DNA of 64,000 bases. Origin: Phyllostachys edulis (taxonomy: Eukaryota > Streptophyta > Magnoliopsida > Poales > Poaceae). The position numbers were made by a program, and so were the translations under genes. The DNA is taken from assembly GCA_036346405.1 (NCBI GenBank), contig CM070566.1:46597452-46661451 (forward strand). Direction: 5' to 3'. Numbering within the stretch: the stretch's first letter is position 1; each line of letters opens with the position of its first letter. Below are positions 11,436 to 22,700 of the stretch, one piece after another. Under the pieces are notes generated by a model, which saw only the letters and a list, made by a program, of their open reading frames with translations, was not told where the DNA came from and did no database searches.

Positions 11436-12187
11436 CAACCCACCATCCCAGGATGGATAAGTGAAGTCTGTGTGCACATCCAAAACCACCAAGTCCTCTT
11501 TACTGCCAACTTTTGACCTTGACTAGTTTTTCAGTTTGTATGGTGAAATCGTGTAATTTCTTTAAGGAATACTTAAAAAAATCAGCGAGAACTGGCAAGG
11601 ATCCATCATAACTGGTCAACTGGGTGTAAATTAGTTCAAATCAGCAGAATTTCAACTCCGCTTACTAGGTAGTCCACAATGTTTTTTTATCTTGTGTAGT
11701 CCACATACAAGGAACACTAACACAGCTGCACTGAATTGTGAAAATGCATTCTCTTGACCATGGAGGCTGCAAAAGCTTGTTTTAAGGATCAAGAATTGGC
11801 ATTTTGAAGGAAAGATGAGTTCACAATGACTGCAGAGGGAAAAACTTATAATTATCATTTCTCAGTGGAAACTAAAAACAAAAAAAAAATGTTGTTTGTA
11901 ACATATACTGCTTCCTTTACTGGCTGCCATTACATTCACACCGTCCCTTTGTTGCAGGCACTTAGCAGATCGGATTAATTGGGTGGTGATTACACAATGC
12001 TAACATATCATGTGAGTCTTGGGTTGTTCATTCAAAACTATCACAAGAACATCCAACTCATTTGTGCGCCTTCTTGTTAGATATTATTTCAATTTACATA
12101 TGCAATTATAAGCATAATGGAAATGATAGAGATTAGCATACATTCTTATCGATGTTAGTACAATACACGGTCCTGGATACCATTTTT
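11436..12187. repeat. Second segment shared between elements B and C
   Basis: Matches 48321-49086 with few differences, mostly single bases and small indels. No convincing protein. The match stops abruptly at the T-run near 12187 / 49086, where B turns to thioredoxin y sequence and C to tnpA-like sequence. Confidence 0.8.
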
Positions 12188-12486
12188 TCTCGTCCTCTGT
12201 CTGCACAAAAAGAACATTAAGGCTAATATTATTACAGAGCTTGGAGATCAGCAAATAGTATACTCTTAAATTTACACAAAATTATGTTCTCAAATCTGTT
12301 TACTTGATAACACTTTCAAGTACCATGCATGCATGCATGCATATGCACTGCATAGGGATCTAATAGTTTCGAACAAAAGAACATAGCAAATGCAACAAAG
12401 AGAAATACCATATGAGGTTTGGTTGAAAGTCTCCTGTGTTTCGAACAAAAGAACATTGCAGGGAAATTCTCTGCTTGCCACACATG

Positions 12487-13110
12487 CTACTTTGTGACCT
12501 CCAAAGCGCTCTCAATATGTTGGATTAGCTGATTAGCAGGCAATGCTCCCTCCTAAATGCCAGCCAGCAAAACAGCATAGACCACAAAAGAGGAAATAAA
12601 CCTCATTGCCATTAACCCTAGTTGAAAAATTATTCATGAAAATGGAGAAAAGAAGGTTCATCAAAACTTACAAAGCGATGACAAGGTTTCCCATTCTTGA
12701 AGACGATAAAAGTTGGTAATGCTTCAATTTTGTAGCGATTTGCAATGCTTATGTATTTCTCTGTATCAATTTTCACAACTTGAATCTTGCCACTCAACTT
12801 TTCACTTACTTCTTGAAGTATGGGAACCTTGTATTGGCATGGACCACACCTAACAAAAAGAATAAAAATAAATACAGAGATACACTATCAAAGTATAAAT
12901 TTATCGATCTTCCTAAAACAAAGCTATGTAAAGCCAGACAGAACTATGCTATTTTCAGGAGTGGTCATCATAATTTGAATGATGCCAACCAACTGCCTTG
13001 ACCATGTAACCCAGAAGCATTGAAATTAGTAAGGTTCACTTTTAGATTAAAAGCAAAGATGACACAATAGCACTTTAAAAGTCCACATGATGAACACTAA
13101 ACACGAGAAG

Positions 13111-13150
<40 letters not shown>

Positions 13151-13456
13151 CAAAATATGCTGCATGAAATTTATTTAAAAGATGAACACAAGGTCAGTCT
13201 AAGTTGCCCTACAAAGTTGGTACTTTCAGGACAGAAATAGGACATACCACCACCGAACTTGGCTCCATAAAGTTTGATAATGGAGAGAACTTATATCTAG
13301 TCTAGAGCACTGATATAACCCATCAAGACATTTGAGATAACTAGCTTCACTACTTCTAGTCGCTTACCAAGTTGCATAAAAGTCAACAAGTATAGGCTTT
13401 TCAGACTTCTCCAGTAACTCATCAAATGAAGAAAATGTTTGATTCTTCGCTTCAAC
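12487..13456 (-). pseudogene. Thioredoxin y (chloroplast type) exons 2-4 captured in CACTA element B
   Basis: Three exons join in frame on the minus strand: 13456-13368, 12849-12672 and 12552-12487, with GT-AG introns. They give 110 residues from VEAKNQTFSSFDELLEKS through LVDFYATW, the active site WCGPCQYKVP, EALPTFIVFKNGKPCHRF and LIQHIESALEVTK. Length, active site and ending fit plastid thioredoxin y, a disulfide reductase serving peroxiredoxins and methionine sulfoxide reductases (family knowledge). The catalytic WCGPC, the cis-Pro region and all splice sites are intact. The first exon, with transit peptide and start codon, is not visible upstream: 13460-14250 has no recognisable match, so the copy is 5'-truncated. 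It lies inside a transposon bounded by a target duplication, which makes it a captured copy rather than the parent gene. A chimeric transcript is possible. Confidence 0.85.
13116..13147. repeat. (AT)n microsatellite in thioredoxin intron
   Basis: Uninterrupted AT dinucleotides of about 30 bases inside the intron between captured exons 2 and 3. Confidence 0.95.
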
Positions 13457-13459
13457 CTA

Positions 13460-14985
13460 TCCAAAAATGCAGAAATGATATATAAAATAAGTAAGAGAAT
13501 AAGCAAAAATTAAAACAAAAAAATTAGCATTAAGTTGTGTTGACATTAAAAAAAAATTATGACAATGAGTGCAACCTGCAGGAGATTATCCACAAACATA
13601 AGGACACTAACAGATACAAAGACCTGTAGTGACATTCAGGAAAGAATCCCAACCCTTGGATCTGTAAAAAAAATCTTGGATAAGTAAAAAAAATCAGTGT
13701 TTAAGGGCGCATATACCATCTAATAGAGTTGCAACAAGTATGTTGGGTGATTAGTAAAAAACATCCAAGCTACTGACGTTTAGGACATACAACAAGTTAA
13801 CAACCTTCACAACAAAGAGTTGGATACTGCACGGTGATGAGTGACAAATGAGCTAGTAGAGATATCAAATTATTGATTTATTACAATTCGTGCACGGTGC
13901 ATCCCATTCCATGAGCTAATTTGAAGTAGCCAAAATGTTGCGTTGAGTAAGGGGAATCAACGAGTAACAGAATGGAGTTAGCAAAGGACTCACCAGGAGC
14001 GTGCTTCCCCGACGAGGAGGCGTGGCTGCTCGCCGGAGCCCCACAGCCGGCGACGAAAGACTCTGTTTCATCACAGAGCAAGGGGTAGAGAGCGGAGGGA
14101 GGGTAGTAGTACCTCAGGCAACGACACCAACACGATCACAGTAGCCCTCCTCAACACCATTCTTCATATACAGGCATCAACCCACATCCATCAACCCCTA
14201 TGCATAAACAAAAGCACACAAGAATCAACATTCATACATCCGAAATTAAATCAAGCTCTTAAAAATCCGAAAATCAGTATAGGGGGAGGGGATCGAGCCC
14301 AAGGCGGCCGGCGGCTAGGGGCCGAGCCGGCCGGCACATGGCTGTAAGGGGAAGTGCAGGGAGGTGCACGGCCAAGCCGGGGAGGAGCCAGGGTGTAGGG
14401 CGGCCATGGCGCAGGGAAGCGGCGGCAGGCCGGAGAGAGGGAGAGGCCGAGGCCAAGACGGCGGCAAGACCGAGCCACCAGGAGGCCGGGCGCAGCAAGG
14501 GCTAGCAGCCAAGAGCCACAGTGGTGGACGAAGAAGAGGGCCGGGAGGAGGACCAAGGCAGAGCAAGTGGTGGCGGGCCGACGGCAGGTAGCACCAGGAG
14601 GCGACGCAGCTCGGGCAATAGGTGGCCGAGTTGGGGCGAGCCACGCGGGAGTAGGGACGAGGCGGGTAGCGCTCGGGAGGAGGGAGGAGGGGGAGGAGGC
14701 GCCGCAATGGCGGAGGAGGGGGAGGAGGCACCGCAGCGGTGGAGGAGGAGGGAGTCGGGGGGAGGAGGTGCCCACAGTGGTGGCGGAGGAGCGCTCGAGA
14801 GGAGGAGGAGGGGAGGAGGTGGAGGAGGTGGAGGAGGAGGCGGGCGGGCGTGGGCGCGGAAAGGTGCCCGACGGGGGGGGGTGGGGGATGGGGAAGACGG
14901 GGAGGCGGCTGCGGATTGGGGAGGGGACTTAGGGTTAAAAGGAAAAAAAGGCGCAGCGGGGAAAAAAACAGCACAACCGAAAAAA
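13460..14985. other. Right interior of element B: unassigned, then GC-rich block
   Basis: 13460-14250 has no recognisable gene. 14280-14930 is purine-rich on the plus strand (GGAGGAGG runs) and yields proline/serine-rich frames in several frames, like 6120-6600 of element A. I read these as composition effects of a transposon leader. Confidence 0.5.
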
Positions 14986-14987
14986 AA

Positions 14988-15168
14988 TGTTTCCGAGTGT
15001 TTTTGTTTCGATACACTCGGGATTACATTTTGTTTCCCGAGTGTTATGGAAAACACTCGGGAAAGTAAATTTTACCGAGTGTTGGCTTCTCGTCCCGAGT
15101 GTCCTATGAAACACTCGGGATTTCCCGATGTTTTCGTCCAGATGGGAACTACAGGGTTTCTGGTAGTG
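14988..15168. repeat. Right subterminal repeats of element B
   Basis: Six to seven CCCGAGTGT / ACACTCGGGA motifs ending in the terminal repeat TTTCTGGTAGTG. Confidence 0.85.
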
Positions 15169-15722
15169 ATTTCATTGCATAGCCACATGTCATAGTTTGG
15201 TTTGAAAGGGGTTCGACCGAAGGTCTAAAGTTGTGGAGGTATTGTTAGGATTTATTTCCGAGATTATTGCCTTTCGATACATCCAACAGCAACCATGCGG
15301 AATACAGAGATCTCGGCATACGAAAACGGACGTATCATAAAATTGAGGGGCTACGTGCAGTGCATGACTCTTAGAGCTAGCATCTTCATCCCAGGCGCTA
15401 TGGGAGGCTCCATAGGAGATAGAAGCATTCCACGAGAATCAAGAGGCCGGGCAGGAGAGAGAGAACGAGTCGGGAGCCATGGCGTCTGACAGCCTAAGGG
15501 TACGTTTGGACTGTGTCCTAGAGCTCGTTAGTTAGCCAGGAGGCTGTCGAGAGGTTGCCGCATGCTTGTTTGCTTGACGACTGGCTCGCTCCCAGGCCCA
15601 GACGATCAAAACGAGCGCTTGATTCCAGGCTACCCCATCTACTATCCCACTTACGTTGAAGCTACCATTCGAAATTGTCTACTCCCGTACATAGTAGCTT
15701 CATGGTAACAAAATCAAAATCT
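15169..15722. repeat. Segmental-duplication arm 1: lectin 3' flank
   Basis: CATTGCATAGCCACATGTCA and the following 500 bases match 52042-52521 and then 53222-53275. Arm 2 has about 700 extra bases at 52522-53221. There is no gene here; the sequence is the downstream flank of a lectin gene copy not in the window. Confidence 0.88.
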
Positions 15723-15922
15723 AAAGCGAAGCTACAACCCCACCGCAACGCATAGTAGCTTCAGCATGTGTTCAAAAAAATCTGAATAGAAGCTACGATA
15801 CATCTGTCTAATGCATTGGAGTAGGAGATGCTCCAGACTAGACCCACACAAATTAGTTGAAGCTATCGTAGCCGTTTTTTAAACTACCATTTATGCCGTT
15901 GTGGCATCTCTCTCATGTATAG

Positions 15923-16289
15923 GAACTTTTTTATTAATTAACTTTTTTTTAAAAAAAAATATTTTAAAGTTAACTCCTGACGTACTTTATTTCCAAATCT
16001 GACCCTTTTGGTCACGCCACCACCCATGGCGTGACAAAATAACACTGTCACGCTATAGGATAAGTCTGCAAAATAGCACTTTTGGTCACGCCACTAGTCG
16101 TGGCGTGACCAAACAACACTGTCACGCCCCTACCCATGGCGTGACAAGAGTTTACTCTAGCATGACAGTGTTGTTTTGTTACGCTATGGGTGGTGACGTG
16201 ACCAAAGGGATCAGATTTGGAAATAAAGTACGCCGAGGGTTAACTTTAAAATAAAATTTTAAAAAAAGTTATTTAATAAATAAAAATTC
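15923..16289. mobile_element. MITE with 9-bp target duplication, hairpin-rich
   Basis: CATGTATAG at 15914-15922 and 16290-16298. The ends GAACTTTTTTATTAATTAAC and its near-complement are inverted and extend for about 80 bases, through GTTAACTTTAAA and TTTATTTCCAA. The centre repeats TGTCACGCCA / TGGCGTGACA. The duplication length suggests a Mutator-derived MITE. Confidence 0.82.
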
Positions 16290-16320
16290 CATGTATAGAT
16301 AGCCAGAGCGACCGTCAACG

Positions 16321-16640
16321 GTGGAGCACTGAGGATGCTCTTAGTGTGCACATGCGATGTAGATGCCCTTGTCTGCACGTGTGGCCCTAAACCCATCGCT
16401 GGAGCCCATGATTCAAAATTGAAGCTAACGATTCCCGTAGATCAGAAGCATATTGAATAGATAAAAGTAGTATATACTACATGCACTACCAGATATGATG
16501 TTTTACCGACTGTGAACTATAAATCCCGAGCGTTTTATATAAACTAAGGGGGTAATTGTCTATTCGGCGATTGTTTTACAAAAGACCGACCACTTTGTGA
16601 ATACCCTTGGTCCCTTCAGAGTGGCCGACGGTTTTATAAT
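16321..16640. repeat. Segmental-duplication arm 1, continued
   Basis: CACATGCGATGTAGATGCCC through CAGAGTGGCCGACGG matches 59680-59912. It contains CACTACCAGATATGATG, which resembles a CACTA end but is present in both arms with no visible partner end. Confidence 0.8.
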
Positions 16641-17294
16641 CAGTGTTTGGGTAACCGGCGGAAAATTGACTGAAAACCGGGAAAATCGGTTCTACCGGCT
16701 ACTCGGTAAAATTCAAAATCAGCAAAAAAAAAAACAGTTTCGGGTGATTTTTACCCAATATAAAAAACTTTAAACTACTTTTTAGCTTTTTCTGTTTTAA
16801 CTTCAAAATTTTCAATTTTTGATTTTCAAATTTCGGCCGAAATGTTCTGATTTTTGGCCAAACCGGTCCTACCAGTGACGAATTTTTTTTATTTAACCCT
16901 TTTTTAAATTTTATTTTAAAGTTAACCTCCTGTTCACTTTATTTCCAATTCTGACCCTTTTGGTCATACCACCACCCATGGCGTGACTAAACAACACTAT
17001 CACGCCAGCCCGTATCTGGGCAATCCCTTGTCACGCCACCACTCGTGGCGTGACAGTATTGTTTGGTCATGCCACAACCAGTGGCGTGACAAAAAGTGCT
17101 ATTTTAGAGACTTATTCTGGCGCGTGACAGTGTTGTTTTGTCACGCCACGGGTGGTGGCGTGACCAAAGGGGTCAGAATTGGAAATAAAGTGTGTGGGAG
17201 GTTAACTTTAAAATAAAATTAAAAAAAAGGTTAAATAAAAAAAAGTTCACCAGTGACCTCCTATGAAATTTTGAAATCGGTTACCCAAACCCTA
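16641..17294. mobile_element. hAT-like MITE (itself interrupted by a second MITE)
   Basis: Ends CAGTGTTTGGGTAACCGG and GGTTACCCAAACCCTA are inverted; TTTATAAT and TTTATAAC flank it as an 8-bp duplication. The same MITE is at 59913-60259 and, lacking its left end, at 39921-40284. Without the inserted MITE its length is about 275 bases; it lacks the tRNA-like insert of the other copies. Confidence 0.78.
16880..17248. mobile_element. Second MITE of the TGTCACGCCA family, nested in the hAT-like MITE
   Basis: ACCAGTGAC at 16871-16879 and 17249-17257. Termini GAATTTTTTTTATTTAACC and GAACTTTTTTTTATTTAACC (complement) are inverted. The interrupted host sequence is continuous at 40238-40248 and 60212-60222. 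Confidence 0.87.
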
Positions 17295-18230
17295 TTTATA
17301 ACCTAAATTTTCCTATTTTTGGCCAAACCGGTCACTACTACCAAACGAATATTTCCCCCACGATCGAAACCGTCAGCAAAATAGGAAAACTGTCATGTTT
17401 TATTTTACTGACGAGTAACTGTCAGGCAAATCCCCTCAGGTCTAGGCGGTCAGGAAAATTCAATTTGTCTGACGGTTCACCGTCAAGAAAATTATTCCTG
17501 ACGGTTTTATGAACCACCCATAAAAAATATTTTGCTTGACGGGTATTCACCATCAATAAACATTTACCTGACGGTTTTGTTGCCCGCCCATAAAAGGAAT
17601 TTTGCTGATGGGTATTAACCATCAATAAAACTATACCTGATGGTTTTTGCCTGTTAGGTTTGCGAGTTTGGCTCACGGGACCATGACCGTCAAGCAAATA
17701 AAACTTGACAGTTTTTGCCAACAGACCACACTAAAACAGGTCTTTCAAATTATGTTAATTGCTAAGTACTAAACTAGGTTGTTCTAATAATATGCAAGTA
17801 CTGGACATGTTTCTTGAAAGCATGCCACCTTACTTACCCAGAAGAGCTACTTTCCACTGGAGTGTATATCAAAAATCATGTAGCAAAGCATGTTTGTTTT
17901 GAATTATGATGAAACAAAGAGCAAGGCCTAAAAAGCTACAACAGCACAATACCTAAATGCAAGCTAAACTGTAATACCAAGATGTACTTAAGTTACTTGC
18001 ATGTAAGATATTTAGTGTCAAGGCATGGCAATTTTGGTATCTATGCTTTTAGGGATGCCATAAATCCTAGCATGAACACAAAAGTAACCTAAGCCCTAAG
18101 GTGAAATGACTTATCAAATAGGTGGTTGTTGCTGCAACACCACTCAAATCAAGCATGAATTTACAATGCAGTTCCTATTGTACAGCAATAGAAAGTACTA
18201 TAACTGGAACTTAAAACTGTAATACTGTCC

Positions 18231-19680
18231 CACTACTACAAAAAGGCTAATACTGGACACCTCATCACAGACGGTTGACCAAAACCGTCTGTATTAAATA
18301 CAATCATAGACGGTTTTGGTTTACCGACCGTGCGTGTTCTTAGATCGCGCTAAAACCGCTGCAGTGAAGAAGTAATATCACGCACGGTTCGTGTTAAAAC
18401 CGTCTATGAAGTATCACGAGCGGTTACGAACAAGAACCGTCTGTGATAATTAATAATATCACGAGCGGTTCTTGTTCGAAACCGTCTGTGATACTTCACG
18501 ATGGTTTTCAACACTGTACCGCTCGTGAATTCCGTGCTCATCACGCAGGCGGTTCGTGTTGAAAACCGTCAGGAAGTATCACGACGGTTTGTATTAAAAC
18601 GATGCGTGATACATATCTTATCACGAGCACGGTTTGTATTAAGAACCGTCGTGATATGTCGTCACGCAGCGGTTTTTGTATGAAACCGTCTGTGATTCGC
18701 AATGTGGGAGTTTGAAAAATTTTGAGCAGCGGCAAGCAAGCAAAATATTTTGGCGCTTGTACTTATATATTAGATACAGCCTTGTTTTCCATCAGTCTCT
18801 CCCTCTCTCCTCCCCACACCGAGCTCCAGCGACCACCCTCGATTCCCCATCGCAGTTCAGCGAGGAGACACGTACCGACGATGACGATGAGGAGGGATCT
18901 TGCGAGGAGCTCCTTGTCTACGGAAGAATGCGTGTACATCCCCATAACATATATAATTTGTTGGCTGTTTGTTGTAAAGAAAATTATCTTAATTTTGTGT
19001 TACCTAAGGTCGGAACGCCGCTGGAGGTTTTCAGTCGTCTCTCCTTGCCGACGAGCTTGAGTCGAACTCGACGACATGCAAGAACATCTTGTGATATGCT
19101 GGTGAGGTACAGAGAGGAGCTCACAAGACCAATCCAAGAAGCCGATGAGTTCTTCAGGAGCTTGGAGGCATAGATGGTTTCTAGCTAGTTTAACTTTGTA
19201 ACTTTATTCTTTTTTCCCATTCGGAGGGGACGTTGTGAAACCTTTTGGTTTCCTTTCCTATAATGTGTTTGCCATCAGAATTTTAATTGGATTTTAGTTG
19301 TCTTGCTAGAGGTTGCATATGGAAACTACTGTCTAGCACTTGATTGGTTTGGCTCAAAATCCGATTTTTTTTGCAATGGAAAAAACTATTACAGAGCGGT
19401 TACGAACAACAAGAACCGCATGATAATAATGATCACGCATTCTTGTTGAGCAAATGCAGCGATAGTCTATTTTCACGAGCGGTTACGAACAAGAACCGCT
19501 CGTGATAATAATTATCACAGCGGTTCTTGTTCAGAACCGTCTGTGATAGCATTTTCACAGACGGTTCAAAAACCGTCTGTGATGACTCATGTCATTACAG
19601 ACGGATAAATTCAGACGGCTCACAAAACCGTCTGTCATGACGTTTTTGAACCGTCTGTGAAGACCTTCTCTGTAGTAGTG
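18231..19680. mobile_element. Non-autonomous CACTA transposon E (1,450 bp) carrying KNOX sequence
   Basis: It starts CACTACTACAAAAAGG and ends CTCTGTAGTAGTG, with TCC on both sides (18228-18230, 19681-19683). Both ends consist of repeats of CACAGACGGTT / AACCGTCTGTG with degraded variants (ACGAGCGGTT). The centre, 18720-19400, is captured host-like DNA. Confidence 0.93.
18880..19173 (+). pseudogene. KNOTTED1-like (KNOX) homeobox gene fragment: KNOX1/KNOX2 region
   Basis: In one plus-strand frame: EEGSCEELL, then HPHNIYNLLAVC, PKVGTPLEVFSRLS and CDMLVRYREELTRPIQEADE followed by FFRSLEA and a stop at 19171. KNOX proteins are TALE homeodomain regulators of meristems. Their MEINOX domain has the KNOX1 text (HP..LL..., KVGAPPEV) and the KNOX2 text (MLV.YREEL.RPIQEA..FF). 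The piece between KNOX1 and KNOX2 is shortened and out of frame near 19045. The homeodomain is absent. An unspliced reading from a Met at 18676 stays open for 165 codons, so a MEINOX-only peptide could be made, similar in principle to known homeodomain-less KNOX proteins. That last point is inference. Confidence 0.82.
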
Positions 19681-19733
19681 TCCATATCTTGAAGATTTCA
19701 GTATACATTTTGGTACTCTACATATTTTATTTT

Positions 19734-22700
19734 TGTCGGGACCCAAAAATACAATTCTGGACCCTCTGTGTATACTGCACTAGTCCAGGATCACACTAGT
19801 GCACACAGTGACAACATCAGTGAAATATCAACTCCATATACAAAGATAACTAATAAATAGGCAAATACAAAAAAACATCATAGTAAAGACCTTAAGGTCA
19901 AAGCTTACAATTAATGCCTCAGAAGGCAAAAAGCTCAATGAAGCTGCAGCGGAACGAAACGGGATAACTCCAGTGAAGCCCATCCATATGCCCACAGGCA
20001 ATCGGTTGGGGTGCGCGACCTAGTTCTCTATGATCCTTGAAGTAGACCTTGTTGACTAGCGATTCCTTCAGTTCTGCTTGATTCGTCAAAGCAAGCATGA
20101 GTACACAACCGTACTCGTAAGTCATACCACATAAATGCAATTATACATGTAAGCTTATTCCAAGAGAATGGCATTCTGTGGTTATTTTGCAGAAATGCAT
20201 CATTTGCAATTGAATACAAATAATAGATTGAAAGCAAGTAAAACAAATAGATAGTCATAATTTAACAATTTGATTTCACAAACACGCACACAGCCTAACA
20301 GATTATTCACATAGCCATATGATTTAGATCACACAGCTCCCTTCCCACACGCTTTTATGAAGATCTACCCTCGTGTGAAATCCCGAGCATGTCCATGATC
20401 ATGACGCATATTCAATAGATTGTTTAACACTCTGCAGAGTTTGTACACTTTACCCACACGATGCAATCAACATGCGGGCTGATCACAACAAAACCTTTCG
20501 AAACTTCATCTCAACATTGACACTCCCAAGAAGCTTACGAACCGTCATACCAAACTATACACAAGTGGATGGTACGACACACACCGTTAGACGAGGAAGC
20601 GGCCGAACCGTCCCCGCGATGTGACTACTTGGTAGAACACACCTCCACCCATTCACACAACCTAACCTACTACGAGTAATCAATGTCAAGAATCCATAAC
20701 TTACTAAGTTAGGCCCGTCCCATACCAGGCATGTGGTCGCATACAGTAAGGCTCGGTTCAATGGCGCACAAAGTTAAGTCCTTAATTGACCAAGGCAAGA
20801 CTTCCAATTTCTAACTAAGCCACACAGATTATTTTGACACATAGATTCATATTCCCAATTCACACAGCCACCATGTCGCACAGTTTCCACCACTTGCCTC
20901 AGTCTAAATCCTTTCCCACCCAGTTGGTTAAGTGCAACACATGCCATAATAGCACACAATACACACAGTTTTATCGCATAGTTCCATAGTCACTTAGTCA
21001 AGTTGATAATTGCAACATTACATGAAAAGGTGATTCGTGGCATGGCTAAGCAATCTAATCGCATCTAACCAACCCACGTTGGTGCTACAATAATACCAAC
21101 TAATAAATAACCAAGCTAGGGTGACAAAAGATTAAGACATAACAAGTAGACAAGGAGGTTATAACAAATTTGATTATTAACTAAACCCAAAAGCATTTAA
21201 ATAAATACTTAAAGTAAATGCAACAATTTGAATCAAGATACTTTTAGAACATTGGGATACAATATGATCAAAGGTACAACTTGCCTTGCTAGCAATGATG
21301 ATCTTATTTAACTTTAATCTTCTACTTCCTTGATCTTCTGCTCCTTCTTGATCAGCACTTCTCGCAGTAGCAACGTCTATTCGCAAACAAGCAAATAAAC
21401 TAAATAAATAAATAAACTCCAAAAATTAAATAATAATCTCAGATAAATAGATCTAGAATTAAGATGAATTCAGGAATTTGAATGAACTCAATCGAAGTTT
21501 GGAATCAAAAGATATGACTCTCGCGAGAATCACATGAATTGATGAAATCGAGAGAGAAAAGAATATTCAAAGAATTATTCCTTCGGATTAAATAAAATAG
21601 AAAGAATTGGATACTGTTAGTGAGAGAGGACAAAGGCAGTGAATGACATGTGGGACCAATTGGATAATTGGATTTCAGAAATCAGATTAATTTTCGAAAA
21701 AGGGACAGGGGATGACAGGTGGGACCCACTGGACAAAAGGGTTGTCCAGAATTAAATTAATTCCAGAAAAGATCGAAGTGAACGGCAAGTGGGCCATTGG
21801 TCCGTAGACCAAGTCCACGATCTAGGGTTTAAGGCGCATGGTGCACTGGGTTTACCGAATAGGGTCTGACATGGTGGGGACCACGAGTAAATGACTCGGC
21901 TCATAGTGAGCCAAGTCTACCTGGGTATCGCTTAGGGTTAGGTTTTAAATCTAGGGTTTGAGATGTCTCGCTGACGTATGGGGTCCACAAGGCATAGAAT
22001 AGGTTCACATGAACCAAGTCTATATGGTTTCGGTGTTAGGGTTTGGATCGGTGTTGACCGAGAAGGGGCCCCGCAAGTCATAGCCTAGGTTCACAATGAA
22101 CCATGTCTATACTGCTCCGGCTTTTGGTGTAGGGGTAGATGGGCACATGACGGCTTAGGTGGCTACCACGGAGGACAAGGTGGTGATGTAGTAGCGGTGT
22201 GGATTCGATATTGAATCGGTGCACGGGTAGCGCCAATGCAGTGAACGAGGAGGTCTACGTTGCAGCCAACACAGCACGAGGTGGCACGCTAACTTGGCAC
22301 CAGTGACATGGCACTATCCAAAATTGGATTTGGAGGGCAACACCGATCGCTATAGAGACAAAAAGGGAGAGAGAGGGTACTGGGCCCATATGTAAGGGAC
22401 ACAGAAGAACGACGGCCATGGTTCTCTCGGGTCATCCACGGTGTCGACGAATAGTGACCGATTGGGCTCCGGCGAGTGCGAAAGAACGGAAGAGGACACC
22501 GACATGGCGACGCGGTGATGGGAGGATGGGGATGACGGCTTAGGTGACAGGCACGCAATGCGGTTACAAAGACAGGCGCTCGGCTCCGTGGTTCCGCAGT
22601 GTGGCGTCTGCAGGGTGGCCGGCCAAGAACGGCATTTCGGTGAACTCGACGGCTGCGGCGGTGCTGATCGTAGTAACTTCAATGTCAATAGGCAGGGACG

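Larger units (their letters stand above)
6883..15168. mobile_element. Complete CACTA transposon B (8,286 bp), non-autonomous, with captured gene pieces
   Basis: The left end is CACTACTAGAATCC and the right end GGTTTCTGGTAGTG. ATT stands on both sides (6880-6882 and 15169-15171), and the uninterrupted site is present at 52039-52041. Both ends carry CCCGAGTG subterminal repeats. No TNP2 is left. The interior holds an L10a exon, a nested 3.2-kb element with a Pumilio-type fragment, three thioredoxin y exons and a GC-rich block. The left 1.3 kb and the segment 11436-12187 are shared with element C. It would need transposase supplied in trans. Confidence 0.92.

Noticed and set aside
16497..16512. 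CACTACCAGATATGATG as the start of another CACTA element
   Set aside because: Present at the same place in both duplication arms, with no CCCGAGTG-type repeats in number and no partner end or target duplication.
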